Positions 33,838 through 42,820 of a stretch of 64,000 nt of DNA are shown here, in pieces. This DNA is from Novacetimonas maltaceti (GTDB lineage Bacteria; Pseudomonadota; Alphaproteobacteria; Acetobacterales; Acetobacteraceae). The first letter of the stretch is position 1; each line of letters opens with the position of its first letter. A program made the position numbers and the translations under genes. The notes under the pieces are model-generated. The model saw only the letters and a list, made by a program, of their open reading frames with translations. It was not told where the DNA came from and did not search any database. Location of the stretch: positions 18,548-82,547 of the forward strand of contig NZ_POTC01000013.1 in NCBI RefSeq assembly GCF_002906255.1. The letters run 5' to 3'.

Positions 33838-35316
33838 TCAGGATGCCGTCCCGCGCCATGTGCTGACGGCGTCTATGCCGGTTTTCAGCAGGCCTGCTGC
33901 GCGTTCCGGGCTGTCGGCCTCCACATAGACACGCAGTTCCGGTGCATTGCCGGACGGGCGCAGATGGACGATCTCCCCATTGGCGAAGGTCATCCGCAGC
34001 CCGTCCGTTGTGTCCACATGCGACAGATCCCCACACGCATCGACAAGGCCGAGTGCCGCAGCACCTGCCGCCGGGTTGTCGGCCAGTGCCGCGATCCGCG
34101 CCTTGCTCTGTGCCGTGGGCATTTCCACAAGGCGGTCACTGAGCGTGAAACGTGGCGGCAGCGTCGCGACAAGGCCGCCAAGATCCGTGCCGGCCCTGCG
34201 TGCCGCAACCAGTGCGCACAGCATCGGCAGCACGGAATCGCGGGTCGGCAGCGCCGCCAGCGTGCGGCCTTCATGGCGCACCTCACTGGCCAGCAGGAAA
34301 CCGCCATTGGCCTCGTACCCGACGGAGGGGACAAGGCCCGCTTCCGCCGCCTCGGTCATCGCGGCCACGACAAAGGGCGAACCGATGCGTGTGCGGCGGA
34401 TGTCACGGGCAAAGCCCGCCTGTTCCAGCGCGGTATTGCTGCTGACGGGGGTGGTGACGGCCACGGCGTTGAGGAACCGCGCGGCAAGGATGCCCAGCAC
34501 GTCACCGCGCAGCCAGTTTCCGTGACGGTCGGCAAGAAGCGGGCGATCGGAATCCCCATCCGTCGTCAGGATGGCATCCAGCGTGCCACCTGCGGCCCAG
34601 TCACGGGCCAGCGTCGCATCCTCGGGGCGCACGGCCTCGGTATCGACGGGCATGAACGTGTCAGAACGTCCCAGCGGCACGGCTTTCGCGCCCAGCGCCT
34701 CGACCACCAGCATCAGCACATCGCGCCCCACGGCGGAATGCTGGTACACCCCCAGCGTCAGGCCCGACAGGGCGTCGGGGCCGAAGAAGTCGCGGTAGCG
34801 CGCGACATAATCCGGCACCACGTCCGTGACCGCAGGCAGTTCGACCTGTTTTGCCAGCGCGCCATCGGTGTCGAACCAGCCCTGGGGCAGTTCGACATCC
34901 TGTTCGCGCATGGCGGCTTCGTCGGTCTTGAGGAATTCGCCCCGTGCGCGGTTGAACTTGATGCCATTGCGGTCGGCGGGGATGTGGCTACCCGTGACCA
35001 TCAGGGAGGGAATGCCCCGCGCGAAGGCATGGAGGCACAGGGCAGGGGTCGGCACGAACCCGCAGAAAACCGGCACGCCACGCATGGACTCGATCGCCGC
35101 GGCACAGGCACGCAGGATCCGTGGCGTGCTGGGACGCAGGTCACCTGCCACCGCAACCTGCGTGCCGGGTGCGAATTCCCCCAATGTCGCCAGATGCTTC
35201 AGGTACCCCACGGTATAGGCGAAACACACGGCATCCGTCATCGCGGTGACAAGGCCGCGCGCGCCGCTGGTCCCGAACGCCACACCTGACTGTTTCATCC
35301 ATTGGGCTATTTTCAT
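33838..35316 (-). CDS. phosphohexomutase (phosphomannomutase/phosphoglucomutase)
   Basis: Alpha-D-phosphohexomutase of 492 residues that interconverts 6-phospho and 1-phospho sugars for nucleotide-sugar and polysaccharide synthesis. The phosphoserine is Ser110 (MVTGSHIPADRNGIKF), the metal loop is Asp253-Asp255-Asp257 (TTDGDSDRP), the sugar loop is GYEANGGFLL and the phosphate-binding loop RPSGNAPELRVY. Domain 1 starts with FGTSGARG. Mannose versus glucose preference is not certain; the overall pattern is closer to ManB-type. No other sugar-nucleotide gene is adjacent. Confidence 0.9.
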   Translation of the reverse strand: MKIAQWMKQSGVAFGTSGARGLVTAMTDAVCFAYTVGYLKHLATLGEFAPGTQVAVAGDLRPSTPRILRACAAAIESMRGVPVFCGFVPTPALCLHAFARGIPSLMVTGSHIPADRNGIKFNRARGEFLKTDEAAMREQDVELPQGWFDTDGALAKQVELPAVTDVVPDYVARYRDFFGPDALSGLTLGVYQHSAVGRDVLMLVVEALGAKAVPLGRSDTFMPVDTEAVRPEDATLARDWAAGGTLDAILTTDGDSDRPLLADRHGNWLRGDVLGILAARFLNAVAVTTPVSSNTALEQAGFARDIRRTRIGSPFVVAAMTEAAEAGLVPSVGYEANGGFLLASEVRHEGRTLAALPTRDSVLPMLCALVAARRAGTDLGGLVATLPPRFTLSDRLVEMPTAQSKARIAALADNPAAGAAALGLVDACGDLSHVDTTDGLRMTFANGEIVHLRPSGNAPELRVYVEADSPERAAGLLKTGIDAVSTWRGTAS

Positions 35317-35713
35317 GAGGCGTGTTCTCTCGTGACGTGATCGGACAAGGGGCGTGATGCGGCCCCATCCACCTCATGTTATGGGATTTTTCCCCGGATT
35401 GCATGAATATTCAGGCGGGTATCGCCCGCTGCTGGCAGGACGGGATGATGCAGGCACGTTCCCTGCGTGACAGGAAAACCACCGGGTCGGGCACAATCCC
35501 GGCAGGGCTGCCTGCCGCGCCTGCCCATCCGGCAGGATCACGGCATGTGCCCGAAACCCGTCTTCACCGGTCTGCCGGACGATGCGTGCCTGCGTTCAGA
35601 AAACAGGAAATATCATGTGATCTTTCAATCGGTTGGTTGTGATGGGGAACCAATGGATCGCTGATTCATGGGGGTCGGGCTGGCAGGTTCATGGAAAAAT
35701 CAGAAAATATATT
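35317..35713. other. intergenic region between phosphohexomutase and PadR genes
   Basis: About 400 bases between divergent genes. Nothing gene-like is supported; one 88-codon frame has no ribosome site or recognisable sequence. It should hold the phosphohexomutase promoter at its left end. Confidence 0.5.
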
Positions 35714-35752
35714 CCGATATATCTTGACTTAAGATATATCGGGAATTATATC
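35714..35752 (+). promoter_or_regulatory. PadR operator overlapping a near-consensus promoter
   Basis: A perfect 12-bp dyad with a 5-bp centre (CCGATATATCTT at 35714-35725, AAGATATATCGG at 35731-35742) resembles the ATAT-rich operators of PadR proteins. TTGACT (35724-35729) and TATATC (35747-35752) with 17-bp spacing form a promoter whose -35 box lies inside the dyad. The predicted transcription start is within one or two bases of the PadR ATG, so the mRNA may be leaderless. Confidence 0.72.
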
Positions 35753-35759
35753 GGTAATC

Positions 35760-36359
35760 ATGAAACACAGAAACAGACACGCAGGCGGTCGTAACCGCCA
35801 GACTTTCTCCCCCGAGGGCATGGCCGGTTCCGGCGAACCCCGCCGCCATCACGGTCGCGGCGGGCATCATGGCGGTGGCCGCCGGGGCGGCCGTCACCGG
35901 CTGTTCGATTATGGTGAGATGCGGCTTCTGGTCCTCTCGCTGATCGCCCAGAAGCCGACCTATGGCTACGAACTGATCCGCATGATCGAGGAAAAGTTCG
36001 GTGGCAGCTACGCCCCCAGCCCCGGCGTGATCTACCCCACGCTGACATGGCTGGATGAAGCGGGCTATGCCCGGGTTGCCGAGGCCGATGGCCGCAAGAA
36101 CTATCACATCACGCCAGAGGGCGAGGCTTTCCTGAACGCCAGTCGTGCGGCCCTTGATGAAATCCTGTCCCGTGCGGCGACGGGAGCAGCAGAGGGCAGG
36201 GGCGGGCGCAGGGATGTCCCGATGCCGGTCATGCGCGGCATGGAAAACCTGCGCACGGCACTGCGCCTGCGGCTGCGTAACGGTGGTCTTGATCAGGAAG
36301 CCGAGGAAAAGATCGCGGCCCTGCTGGACGATGCCGCCCGGGCGATCGGGCAGGTCTGA
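35760..36359 (+). CDS. PadR family transcriptional regulator with Gly/His/Arg-rich N-terminus
   Basis: Repressor of 199 residues. The winged helix begins at LFDYGEMRLLVLSLIAQKPTYGYELIRMIEE and continues through SPGVIYPTLTWLDEAGYARV to RKNYHITPEGEAFL, the PadR signature. A helical dimerisation region follows. The first 45 residues are unusual: HRNRHAGGRNRQ and RRHHGRGGHHGGGRRGGRHR are rich in His, Gly and Arg, which could bind metal or nucleic acid. No conventional ribosome site precedes the ATG, in line with a leaderless message. Autorepression at the overlapping dyad is the likely control. The downstream small secreted protein may be a target. Confidence 0.88.
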   Translation: MKHRNRHAGGRNRQTFSPEGMAGSGEPRRHHGRGGHHGGGRRGGRHRLFDYGEMRLLVLSLIAQKPTYGYELIRMIEEKFGGSYAPSPGVIYPTLTWLDEAGYARVAEADGRKNYHITPEGEAFLNASRAALDEILSRAATGAAEGRGGRRDVPMPVMRGMENLRTALRLRLRNGGLDQEAEEKIAALLDDAARAIGQV

Positions 36360-36567
36360 AAACGGGGATTCCATACGATCCCATGGCCTGTCCGCGCCCG
36401 GATGACGGGCACCCACGTCCCGCAATATTTACCGGAATGGTCCGGGGGCACAAATAATCATGGTTTCTGGCCCGGATATTCCTGATTCTGTTTGTTACAA
36501 CATTCGGCCTTACATTCCCGTTTCCACGGCACAATGTATTGGAGGTCGAATTAAAGGATATAATATT

Positions 36568-36903
36568 ATGAAGCGTTCAATTCTGTTTGCCCTTATGCTT
36601 GGTGCCTCCCTCCCGCTGGCCGCCCAGGCCCAGTCGTCGGACCAGAGCCAGGGAAGTGAGCAGGGCGAACATCATGGCCATGGCGGTCACGGCCATCACG
36701 GTGGCCATGGCCACAACGGCGGCCCCGGTGGCGACAGCCAGAATGGCGGTGACCAGAATGGTGGGCCGGGTGGCGAACATGGTGATCGTGGCGGTGAAAA
36801 CCGTGGCGACCGGGACCACGGCCCCGGTGACCGTGGCGGTCGTGGTGGCGATCGCAATGGCGGTGGATGGAACCAGAACAACAACAGTTCCAGTTCCAAC
36901 TGA
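36568..36903 (+). CDS. Gly/His/Asn-rich small secreted protein
   Basis: A 111-residue protein with a clear signal peptide (MKRSILFALMLGASLPLAAQAQ). The mature part is low complexity: a Ser/Gln start, a His/Gly block (HHGHGGHGHHGGHGHNGG), Asn/Gly/Asp/Arg repeats and a Ser/Asn tail. The His block suggests binding of Ni, Cu or Zn in the periplasm; this is composition-based only. AAAGGA lies nine bases before the ATG. It has its own terminator. Together with the similar composition of the PadR N-terminus just upstream, a shared metal theme is possible. Confidence 0.72.
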   Translation: MKRSILFALMLGASLPLAAQAQSSDQSQGSEQGEHHGHGGHGHHGGHGHNGGPGGDSQNGGDQNGGPGGEHGDRGGENRGDRDHGPGDRGGRGGDRNGGGWNQNNNSSSSN

Positions 36904-36920
36904 TCCAGCACTGATCAGGG

Positions 36921-36950
36921 AAAGGCCCGGCATATTGCCGGGCCTTTTTT
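36921..36950 (+). terminator. intrinsic terminator after the Gly/His-rich gene
   Basis: AAAGGCCCGGC pairs with GCCGGGCCTTT around an ATATT-type loop and is followed by further T residues. The A-rich left arm also makes it usable on the minus strand. Confidence 0.88.
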
Positions 36951-37105
36951 GTCATGGGGGAAAGAATCCCTGCCCATTCCATCTGCCCGGTGGCAGTGCG
37001 TGCAGGGGGCAGGGAATTCGCGGATGATATCCCATCTTCCGGATCGGTCCCCTCACAGGGGGCCGGATTGGGCGGGATCGGATGGAACTGTCCGGTAATG
37101 TATGT

Positions 37106-37412
37106 TGGTGTCCGCGGCGGGATTCGAACCCACGGCCCCAGGATTCATCCCACTTCGGCTTTCACCGCCGCCACCATGCGATGACGTTCGTGGTCTGGAC
37201 TGTCCCTTCGCCATGGACCCGCCAGCGGGTCGGTAGGCGCTGCCCATCCAGTCTCTACACCTTCCCGGCGCGATGCCGGGCTTGGCTCGGGATTGGCACG
37301 GCGTCTGGCCAGAGCTTTCCCCGAATTTGAGCAGATCCGTCACGTGGTTTCCCGTCGTGACGCCCAATTTCTACCAGGAATCCTGTGCTCTATCCTGCTG
37401 AGCTACGCGGAC
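37106..37412 (-). tRNA. tRNA-Arg(CCU) gene interrupted by a group I intron
   Basis: The 5' exon is 37376-37412 and the 3' exon 37106-37145. Joined, they give a normal tRNA: acceptor GTCCGCG/CGCGGAC, D-stem GCTC/GAGC, anticodon stem CAGGA/TCCTG with loop TTCCTAA (anticodon CCU, reads AGG), T-arm GTGGG-TTCGAAT-CCCGC, discriminator A and encoded CCA. The intron lies directly after anticodon position 36. The gene is on the same strand and 59 bases beyond the holA stop, so it could be co-transcribed or use its own promoter. It would be the decoder for the rare AGG codon, which this GC-rich genome uses. Confidence 0.93.
37146..37375 (-). ncRNA. group I intron (IC3-like) in tRNA-Arg(CCU), 230 nt, no ORF
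   Basis: The 5' exon ends in U and the intron ends in G, as group I introns require. A P2-like stem CGTCACG/CGTGACG (37338-37344 with 37356-37362) encloses ACGGGAAACCA. Segments CAAATTCGG, CCGAGCCAAGC and GAAGGTGTAGAGACT (ending near 37249) followed by CAGTCCAG (near 37195-37202) match, as I recall them, the P3-P7 core of the Azoarcus tRNA-Ile intron. GACTG/CAGTC would form the P7 guanosine-binding helix, and GACCCGC-TGGC-GGGTC a P8-like hairpin. It is small, carries no endonuclease and should self-splice. Confidence 0.9.
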
Positions 37413-37471
37413 ACACCCGACCTTATGTAGCGGAGGGACGGGGCAGGGGCAAGCGGCAATATGGCCGCGCC

Positions 37472-38491
37472 CTACCGCTGCCGCGCCAGGACCCGCGCCT
37501 GTGCCACAAGGCGCGCGACATGGCGCTTGCACAGCACGATGTCGGGGCTGCCGGTCTGCTTGCACGCCAGTTCAAGCTGCTGCGTCAGCACCGCCGCGTG
37601 CATCAGCGCATCCGCGCTCCAGATCGCGACAGCGCGGCCGAAGGCATCGGTGCGCTTGAAAAAGACCGGGGGCTTCAGGGCGGACATCGCCTCCGCCCGG
37701 CCCTGTCCCGCATCCATCGCCAGGCGCACCCGCCGCAGCCGGTGGATATGCGACAGCAGCGCGCGCGCCGCACCGATCGGGTTCATGCGGTCGGTATTCA
37801 TCGCGCGTTCAATGGCAAGGTCCGCGCCTTCGCGGTCGCCCACCATCGCGGCAAAGGCCGCGTCCTCCAACGAGACACTGGCCGCATCGCCAATGCAGGC
37901 CTGCACGTCCTCAAGCGTCAGCCGCCCGCCTTTTCCCGCGAACAGGAACAGCTTTTCCACTTCCGCGCGGGTGGCGGCGCGGTCGGGGCTGGCGCGTTCG
38001 GCAAACCATGACAGCGCATCGGGGTCGATCCCCACCCCATGCGCGGAAAGCATCTGGCGGATGCTGCCCTCCAGCGCGCGCCCCTCCTCGGGGTAGCAGG
38101 CGATGACGGCGCAGTCCTTCGCCTTCTCCAGCAGCGCGCGCAGCTTGGAGCGGGAGTCAAGTCCCGGCGCCTCGATGATGAGCAGCGTGTCGGTCGTGCG
38201 CGCAAGGCATTCCTTGGCCATCCCCGTCAGGCCGTCGCGCCCGTCGCGCACCCAGACGACGCGCCGCCCACCGACAAGCGACAGGGCGGTATATTCCTCC
38301 ACCATGCGGTCCTGCGCGTCGCGGCCAAGGATGGCGATACGGAACGGGTCATCAAGGTCCGGCGTGATGGCCTGCGCCGCCTCGGTCGCGCGTTCGCGGA
38401 TCAGGCCCGCATCCTCGCCATGCAGCAGCAGGATGCGCCACGCGCCGGGATCGCGCAGGGTGGCGGCGATTGCACGCGCGCTGATCTTCAC
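37472..38491 (-). CDS. holA: DNA polymerase III subunit delta
   Basis: Clamp-loader subunit of 339 residues that opens the beta sliding clamp. The N-terminal RILLLHGEDAGLIRERATEAA and the DPFRIAIL region match the delta family, with SLVGGRRVVWVRD and the helical C-terminal collar domain (NPIGAARALLSHIHRLRRV). Its start overlaps the lptE stop by four bases (ATGA). The DUF3576-leuS-lptE-holA order is the conserved alphaproteobacterial arrangement. Confidence 0.93.
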   Translation of the reverse strand: MKISARAIAATLRDPGAWRILLLHGEDAGLIRERATEAAQAITPDLDDPFRIAILGRDAQDRMVEEYTALSLVGGRRVVWVRDGRDGLTGMAKECLARTTDTLLIIEAPGLDSRSKLRALLEKAKDCAVIACYPEEGRALEGSIRQMLSAHGVGIDPDALSWFAERASPDRAATRAEVEKLFLFAGKGGRLTLEDVQACIGDAASVSLEDAAFAAMVGDREGADLAIERAMNTDRMNPIGAARALLSHIHRLRRVRLAMDAGQGRAEAMSALKPPVFFKRTDAFGRAVAIWSADALMHAAVLTQQLELACKQTGSPDIVLCKRHVARLVAQARVLARQR

Positions 38492-39288
38492 TGGCTATCG
38501 CCGTTGCCGCCGATGCTGACATTGTCGGGGGTGTCGCTGCCCACGCTGACGGACGTGCCCACGTCATTGTCGTCGTTCAGTTGCGAATTCGACCGCCCCG
38601 TGGCCAGCGCCGGCAGGCCGTCCGCGCCGGGACGCTGCGATGGCATCTGGTTGTTGCTGGTGGCGTTGGGTGTCGAATCCGGGTCGATGTAGCGTGGCTG
38701 GTTCTGTTCCGCATCGGACCCGTCGGTCGCGGGCTTGGCATGGGTGCGGAACCACACGCCAACCTGCTGGGTGATCTGTTCGGCCATGTTCTTGGCCACG
38801 CGGGTGCGCACGGTCTCAAGGTTCAGCGACAGGGCGAAATACTGTTCATACGTATTGTTCACGCCGTCGATGATGTTTGCATCCCCTTCGGCCAGCAGGC
38901 GCGGGCTGGCGCTGATGGTATAGAGCTGCCAGTGGGCGAAGGCGGTGGTGCGCGTGCGCCCGCTGGTGTTGTCGGAATGGATGTCCACCGCCTCGTTCAT
39001 CATGTAGGTGCGGATGCGCAGGCTGTAGCGTGTCGGGTTTTCAGGCCCCGCGCCGCCAAGGTCCTGCTGCAGGAACTGGCGTAACTGCTGTCCGTAGCGT
39101 TCCGTGATGCGCGGGACATAGACCTGCTGCAGTTCGGCCGCCACATCCGTCACGGTGGCCTTGCCGTCGGGGCCGATATGCTTTCCGGTCGTCTGGTACA
39201 TGGGCGAGAAGCCGCACCCGCCCGTTGTGGCCACAAGGGCGGCCGCGAACAGTGCCGATGCGGCGCGACGACGCGAAAAGCGTTTCAT
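38488..39288 (-). CDS. lptE: LPS assembly lipoprotein LptE
   Basis: Outer-membrane lipoprotein of 266 residues that plugs the LptD barrel. The lipobox is TTGGCGFSP with lipidated Cys25, followed by the LptE fold pattern (VYVPRITERYGQQLRQFLQQDL, and YSLRIRTYMMNEAV). The core ends near residue 185. About 75 extra residues of Asn/Asp/Ser/Gln-rich low complexity follow (to GGNGDSQ), longer than typical LptE. The ATG abuts the leuS stop with no gap and the stop overlaps holA, so the genes are tightly coupled. Confidence 0.88.
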   Translation of the reverse strand: MKRFSRRRAASALFAAALVATTGGCGFSPMYQTTGKHIGPDGKATVTDVAAELQQVYVPRITERYGQQLRQFLQQDLGGAGPENPTRYSLRIRTYMMNEAVDIHSDNTSGRTRTTAFAHWQLYTISASPRLLAEGDANIIDGVNNTYEQYFALSLNLETVRTRVAKNMAEQITQQVGVWFRTHAKPATDGSDAEQNQPRYIDPDSTPNATSNNQMPSQRPGADGLPALATGRSNSQLNDDNDVGTSVSVGSDTPDNVSIGGNGDSQ

Positions 39289-41922
39289 CTATTTCGCAAC
39301 CACGAAATTGACGATGCGTCCCGGCACGTAGATGCGCTTGACGATCCGCGCCCCTTCGAGCAGGCGGGCCACGTTGGGTTCGGCCTCCGCACGGGCGATG
39401 ACATCATCCTTGGGCATGTCGGGGGCTACCGCGACCGTGCCACGCAGCTTGCCCATGATCTGCACCGCGATCGTGACCTCGCTTGCGGCCAGCAGGTCGG
39501 CTTCCGCCTTCGGCCATGCGCGTTCGACCACCGGCCTGCCCGCGGGGTCGAGCAGCGCCATCATCGCTTCGGCCTGGTGCGGCACCATGGGCGCGCACAG
39601 CAGCGCCAGCGTCGTCGCTGCCTCCCGCCGGGCAAAGGCGACGCCATCCTCGTCCGCGTGCTTTTCCGCATCGGCCAGCGCGCTGGTCAGTTCATGCAGG
39701 CGCGCGACCGCGACATTGGGGCTGAAGCCTTCGAGCGCCTCGGTCACGGCGGCGATGGTGCGGTGCGTGGCGCGGCGCAGCGTGTCGGCGGCCTTTGCGA
39801 CCTGCGCGGGGCAGGGGGCATCGGCAGGGACCCCTGCTGCGACGGTGCGCACGACGCGGAACAGGCGCTGCAGGAAGCGCGCGGCCCCGGCCACGCCGGA
39901 TTCCGTCCATTCCATGTCGCGTTCCGGCGGGCTGTCCGACAGGACGAACCAGCGCGCCGTATCCGCGCCAAAACGCTCGATGATTGTCACGGGGGCGACG
40001 GTGTTGCGCTTGGACTTGGACATCTTTTCCACGCGGCCGACCGTGACCGGGGCGCCGGTGTCGCGGCGGGTGGCACCCGTGGCCGTGCGCTCGACCTCGT
40101 CGGGATACAGCCAGTTGCCATCCGCGTCGCGGTAGCTTTCGTGGTTGACCATGCCCTGCGTGAACAGGCCCGCGAACGGTTCGTCCACGTTCAGGTGCCC
40201 GGTCTCATGCATGGCGCGGGTGAAGAAGCGGGCATAGAGCAGGTGCAGGATCGCATGTTCGATCCCGCCGATATACTGGTCCACCGGCAGCCACCCGTCG
40301 GCGGCCGCGACCACGGTGGGCTGCGGCGCATGCGGCGCGGTGAAGCGGGCGAAATACCACGAACTGTCCACGAACGTGTCGCAGGTATCCGTCTCCCGGG
40401 TTGCGGGCTTTTGGCATTTCGGGCAGGCGACATGCTTCCATGTCGGGTGGTGTTCCAGGGGATTGCCCGGACGGTCGAACGTCACGTCCTCGGGCAGGAC
40501 GACCGGAAGCTGGTCATCGGGGACCGGCACCGCGCCGCAGGAGTCGCAGTGGATGATGGGAATGGGGCAGCCCCAGTAGCGCTGGCGCGAGATGCCCCAG
40601 TCACGCAGGCGCCAGTTGACCACCCCGCGCCCGACGCCCAGCCCTTCGAGGCGGGCGATCGCCTCCTTCTTCGCCGTGGCGATGTCGAGGCCGTCGAGGA
40701 AGGCGGAGTTGAACAGCGTGCCCTGTCCGTCGGTCGCCCTGTCGGTGACGGTGAAGGTCTGCGGGTCCGCATCGGGCGGCAGGATGACGGGGATGAAGGG
40801 CAGTCGGTACTTGTTGGCGAAATCAAGGTCGCGCTGATCCCCGCAGGGGCAGCCGAACACGGCGCCCGTGCCGTAATCCATCAGCACGAAATTCGCGATC
40901 CAGACCGGGAACGATCTGTCCGGCATGAACGGGTGCGACACGCGCAGGCCGGTGTCAAACCCACGCTTTTCCGCCGTCTCGATCGCCTCTTCCGAGGTGC
41001 CGAGGCGATGGCATTCCGCGATGAATTCGGCGGCCTTCGCATTCTTCTTCGCAACCTTCGCCGCCAGCGGGTGGTCGGCGGCGATGGCCAGGAACGACAT
41101 CCCGAACAGCGTGTCGGGGCGGGTGGTGAACACCTCCACCGAATCAAGGTCCACGTCAAAGCCCGCCGGCGGTTCATGCAGGCCGAAGCGCACGCGCGCG
41201 CCCTCCGACCGGCCGATCCAGCGTTCCTGCATCGTGCGCACCCGTTCGGGCCAGCGCGGCAGGTGCGACAGGCCATCAAGCAGTTGCGGCGCGAATTTCG
41301 TGATCTTCAGGAACCACTGCGACAGCTGCTTCTGCTCGATCAGGGCACCCGAACGCCAGCCGCGACCATCGACGACCTGTTCGTTCGCCAGCACGGTATT
41401 GTCCACCGGGTCCCAGTTGACCCAGCTTTCGCGCCGCTCCACCAGGCCTGCCGCCAGCATGTCGAGGAACAGCTTCTGCTGCTTGCCATAGTAATCCGGC
41501 TCGCAGGTCGCGATCTCGCGGTCCCAGTTGAAGGAGAAGCCCAGCTGCCTGAGGGTCGTGCGCATGGCCGCGATGTTGTCCATCGTCCATTTGCCCGGAT
41601 GCACGCCGCGTTCGCGCGCCGCATTTTCCGCCGGCAGGCCGAACGCGTCCCAGCCCATCGGGTGCAGGACGCTGAATCCCTGCGCACGCTTGTAGCGCGC
41701 GACGACATCCCCCAGCGTGTAGTTGCGGACATGCCCCATGTGCAGCTGCCCCGAGGGGTAGGGGAACATCTCCAGCACGTAATATTTGGGCCGGTCGGCG
41801 GGGGGGACGTCAGGCACGTTGAAGACGCCGCTGCGTTCCCAGCGCTCCTGCCACAGCGGTTCGGCCGTAGCGAAGTCATAGGCAGGGGTGGCGGTATCGG
41901 CGGGTGTCTTGGGTTCGGTCAT
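39289..41922 (-). CDS. leuS: leucyl-tRNA synthetase
   Basis: Class I aminoacyl-tRNA synthetase of about 877 residues. The HIGH-type motif HMGH lies in [18 protein letters not shown] near residue 60 and the KMSKS loop in [14 protein letters not shown] near residue 640. The CP1 editing domain (with the [12 protein letters not shown] segment), a zinc-type CxxC region ([11 protein letters not shown], and CPKCQKP) and the C-terminal anticodon region are all present, so the enzyme is complete. The ATG given is three codons inside an alternative GTG start. Second gene of the DUF3576-leuS-lptE-holA operon. Confidence 0.95.
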   Translation of the reverse strand: MTEPKTPADTATPAYDFATAEPLWQERWERSGVFNVPDVPPADRPKYYVLEMFPYPSGQLHMGHVRNYTLGDVVARYKRAQGFSVLHPMGWDAFGLPAENAARERGVHPGKWTMDNIAAMRTTLRQLGFSFNWDREIATCEPDYYGKQQKLFLDMLAAGLVERRESWVNWDPVDNTVLANEQVVDGRGWRSGALIEQKQLSQWFLKITKFAPQLLDGLSHLPRWPERVRTMQERWIGRSEGARVRFGLHEPPAGFDVDLDSVEVFTTRPDTLFGMSFLAIAADHPLAAKVAKKNAKAAEFIAECHRLGTSEEAIETAEKRGFDTGLRVSHPFMPDRSFPVWIANFVLMDYGTGAVFGCPCGDQRDLDFANKYRLPFIPVILPPDADPQTFTVTDRATDGQGTLFNSAFLDGLDIATAKKEAIARLEGLGVGRGVVNWRLRDWGISRQRYWGCPIPIIHCDSCGAVPVPDDQLPVVLPEDVTFDRPGNPLEHHPTWKHVACPKCQKPATRETDTCDTFVDSSWYFARFTAPHAPQPTVVAAADGWLPVDQYIGGIEHAILHLLYARFFTRAMHETGHLNVDEPFAGLFTQGMVNHESYRDADGNWLYPDEVERTATGATRRDTGAPVTVGRVEKMSKSKRNTVAPVTIIERFGADTARWFVLSDSPPERDMEWTESGVAGAARFLQRLFRVVRTVAAGVPADAPCPAQVAKAADTLRRATHRTIAAVTEALEGFSPNVAVARLHELTSALADAEKHADEDGVAFARREAATTLALLCAPMVPHQAEAMMALLDPAGRPVVERAWPKAEADLLAASEVTIAVQIMGKLRGTVAVAPDMPKDDVIARAEAEPNVARLLEGARIVKRIYVPGRIVNFVVAK

Positions 41923-41952
41923 CTTGGTCACATCGGGTCCGGGCGCGAGGAG

Positions 41953-42477
41953 TTAGTTCTTGTGGCCGCTATCGGCACGCAGTTGGCGCGCACGGGTCAG
42001 GATCTTGGAGGTGATGTCCGACACCGTATTGGCGGCGACGGGGGTATCGACCCACTGGTTGTCCTGCAGCACCTGGCGGAACACGGACACGCGCACCGCG
42101 TCGGAACGCAGGTTGCTCGACAGGATGAAGCAGGTGATCTTGAAACGCTCGTTCTGCGTGGCGGGGGGTGTGTACCAGTCCGTCAGGATGACCCCCCCGA
42201 TCGCGTCGGCGGAGGCGAACGGCATGAATGAAAGCGTATCGATCGCACCGCGCCACAGGTAGGCATTGACGCCGCTTTTCTCCAGCTGGTCATTGCCGCC
42301 GGTCGCGCCACGGTCTTCCTTCAGCAGCTTGTTCTGCGGCCGGGCGAGGCCGGTGCTGTCATGCGGTCCTGTCGAGCACGCGCCAAGCAGCGTGCCAAGC
42401 ATCAGGACCGGCAGCCCCGCGCGCAGGACGCGGCGGGAGGACGGGCGAAGGGCGGAAGTTGGCGGACGAAGGGTCAT
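41953..42477 (-). CDS. DUF3576 lipoprotein
   Basis: Predicted lipoprotein of 174 residues with lipobox LLGACSTG (Cys34). The mature part contains the family pattern NAYLWRGAIDTLSFMPFASADAIGGVILTDWY and a C-terminal LTRARQLRAD. DUF3576 genes regularly precede leuS-lptE-holA in alphaproteobacteria, which suggests an envelope role, but the function is unknown. The ATG chosen is the one that gives a proper signal peptide; longer upstream frames do not. Confidence 0.86.
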   Translation of the reverse strand: MTLRPPTSALRPSSRRVLRAGLPVLMLGTLLGACSTGPHDSTGLARPQNKLLKEDRGATGGNDQLEKSGVNAYLWRGAIDTLSFMPFASADAIGGVILTDWYTPPATQNERFKITCFILSSNLRSDAVRVSVFRQVLQDNQWVDTPVAANTVSDITSKILTRARQLRADSGHKN

Positions 42478-42820
42478 GATGCCTCTATGGACGCCGGGGA
42501 TGGGCCCCGCATGTGGTATTTCGGCCCCGTGTGTCGCGCACCCGCCACGATGTGTCCGGACAAGCGGCCACGGTCCTGCCTGCAATCGATATGCGTCCTT
42601 CATATCCCGCCGCGCCGGTCCCGCCAAGTCACGCGGCGACCTTTCTGTGCCACCATCGTGACGGCGCGGCATGCCGTGCATGGGCGTGGGTCATGGCATC
42701 GGGGCGTCGATGGTAGTACCTTTCATGCCACGGCCGCCATGCGGGCGGAAGGCCGGAACAAGGGACGCGTGGCAGGGGAGGGCACGCGGGCAGTGACAGG
42801 CAGGGTGCGGGAGAAGGCAG
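42478..42820. other. intergenic region between DUF3576 and GH3-like genes
   Basis: About 340 GC-rich bases between divergent genes. I see no supported gene, clear promoter or repeat here. Confidence 0.45.

Noticed and set aside
35376..35642. 88-codon plus-strand frame before PadR
   Set aside because: No ribosome site or domain; composition resembles non-coding DNA.
36685..36880. CRISPR or tandem repeat in the Gly/His-rich gene
   Set aside because: Repetition is at codon level (GGN/CAT) without regular spacers; it reflects low-complexity protein sequence.
37106..37412. Two broken tRNA fragments or an integration site
   Set aside because: The halves join to a perfect tRNA at the anticodon loop, and the insert has group I intron core segments rather than an integrase or island.
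39178..42231. 1017-codon open frame on the plus strand
   Set aside because: It is antisense to leuS, with Arg/His/Gly-rich sequence and no domain. leuS has all its motifs.
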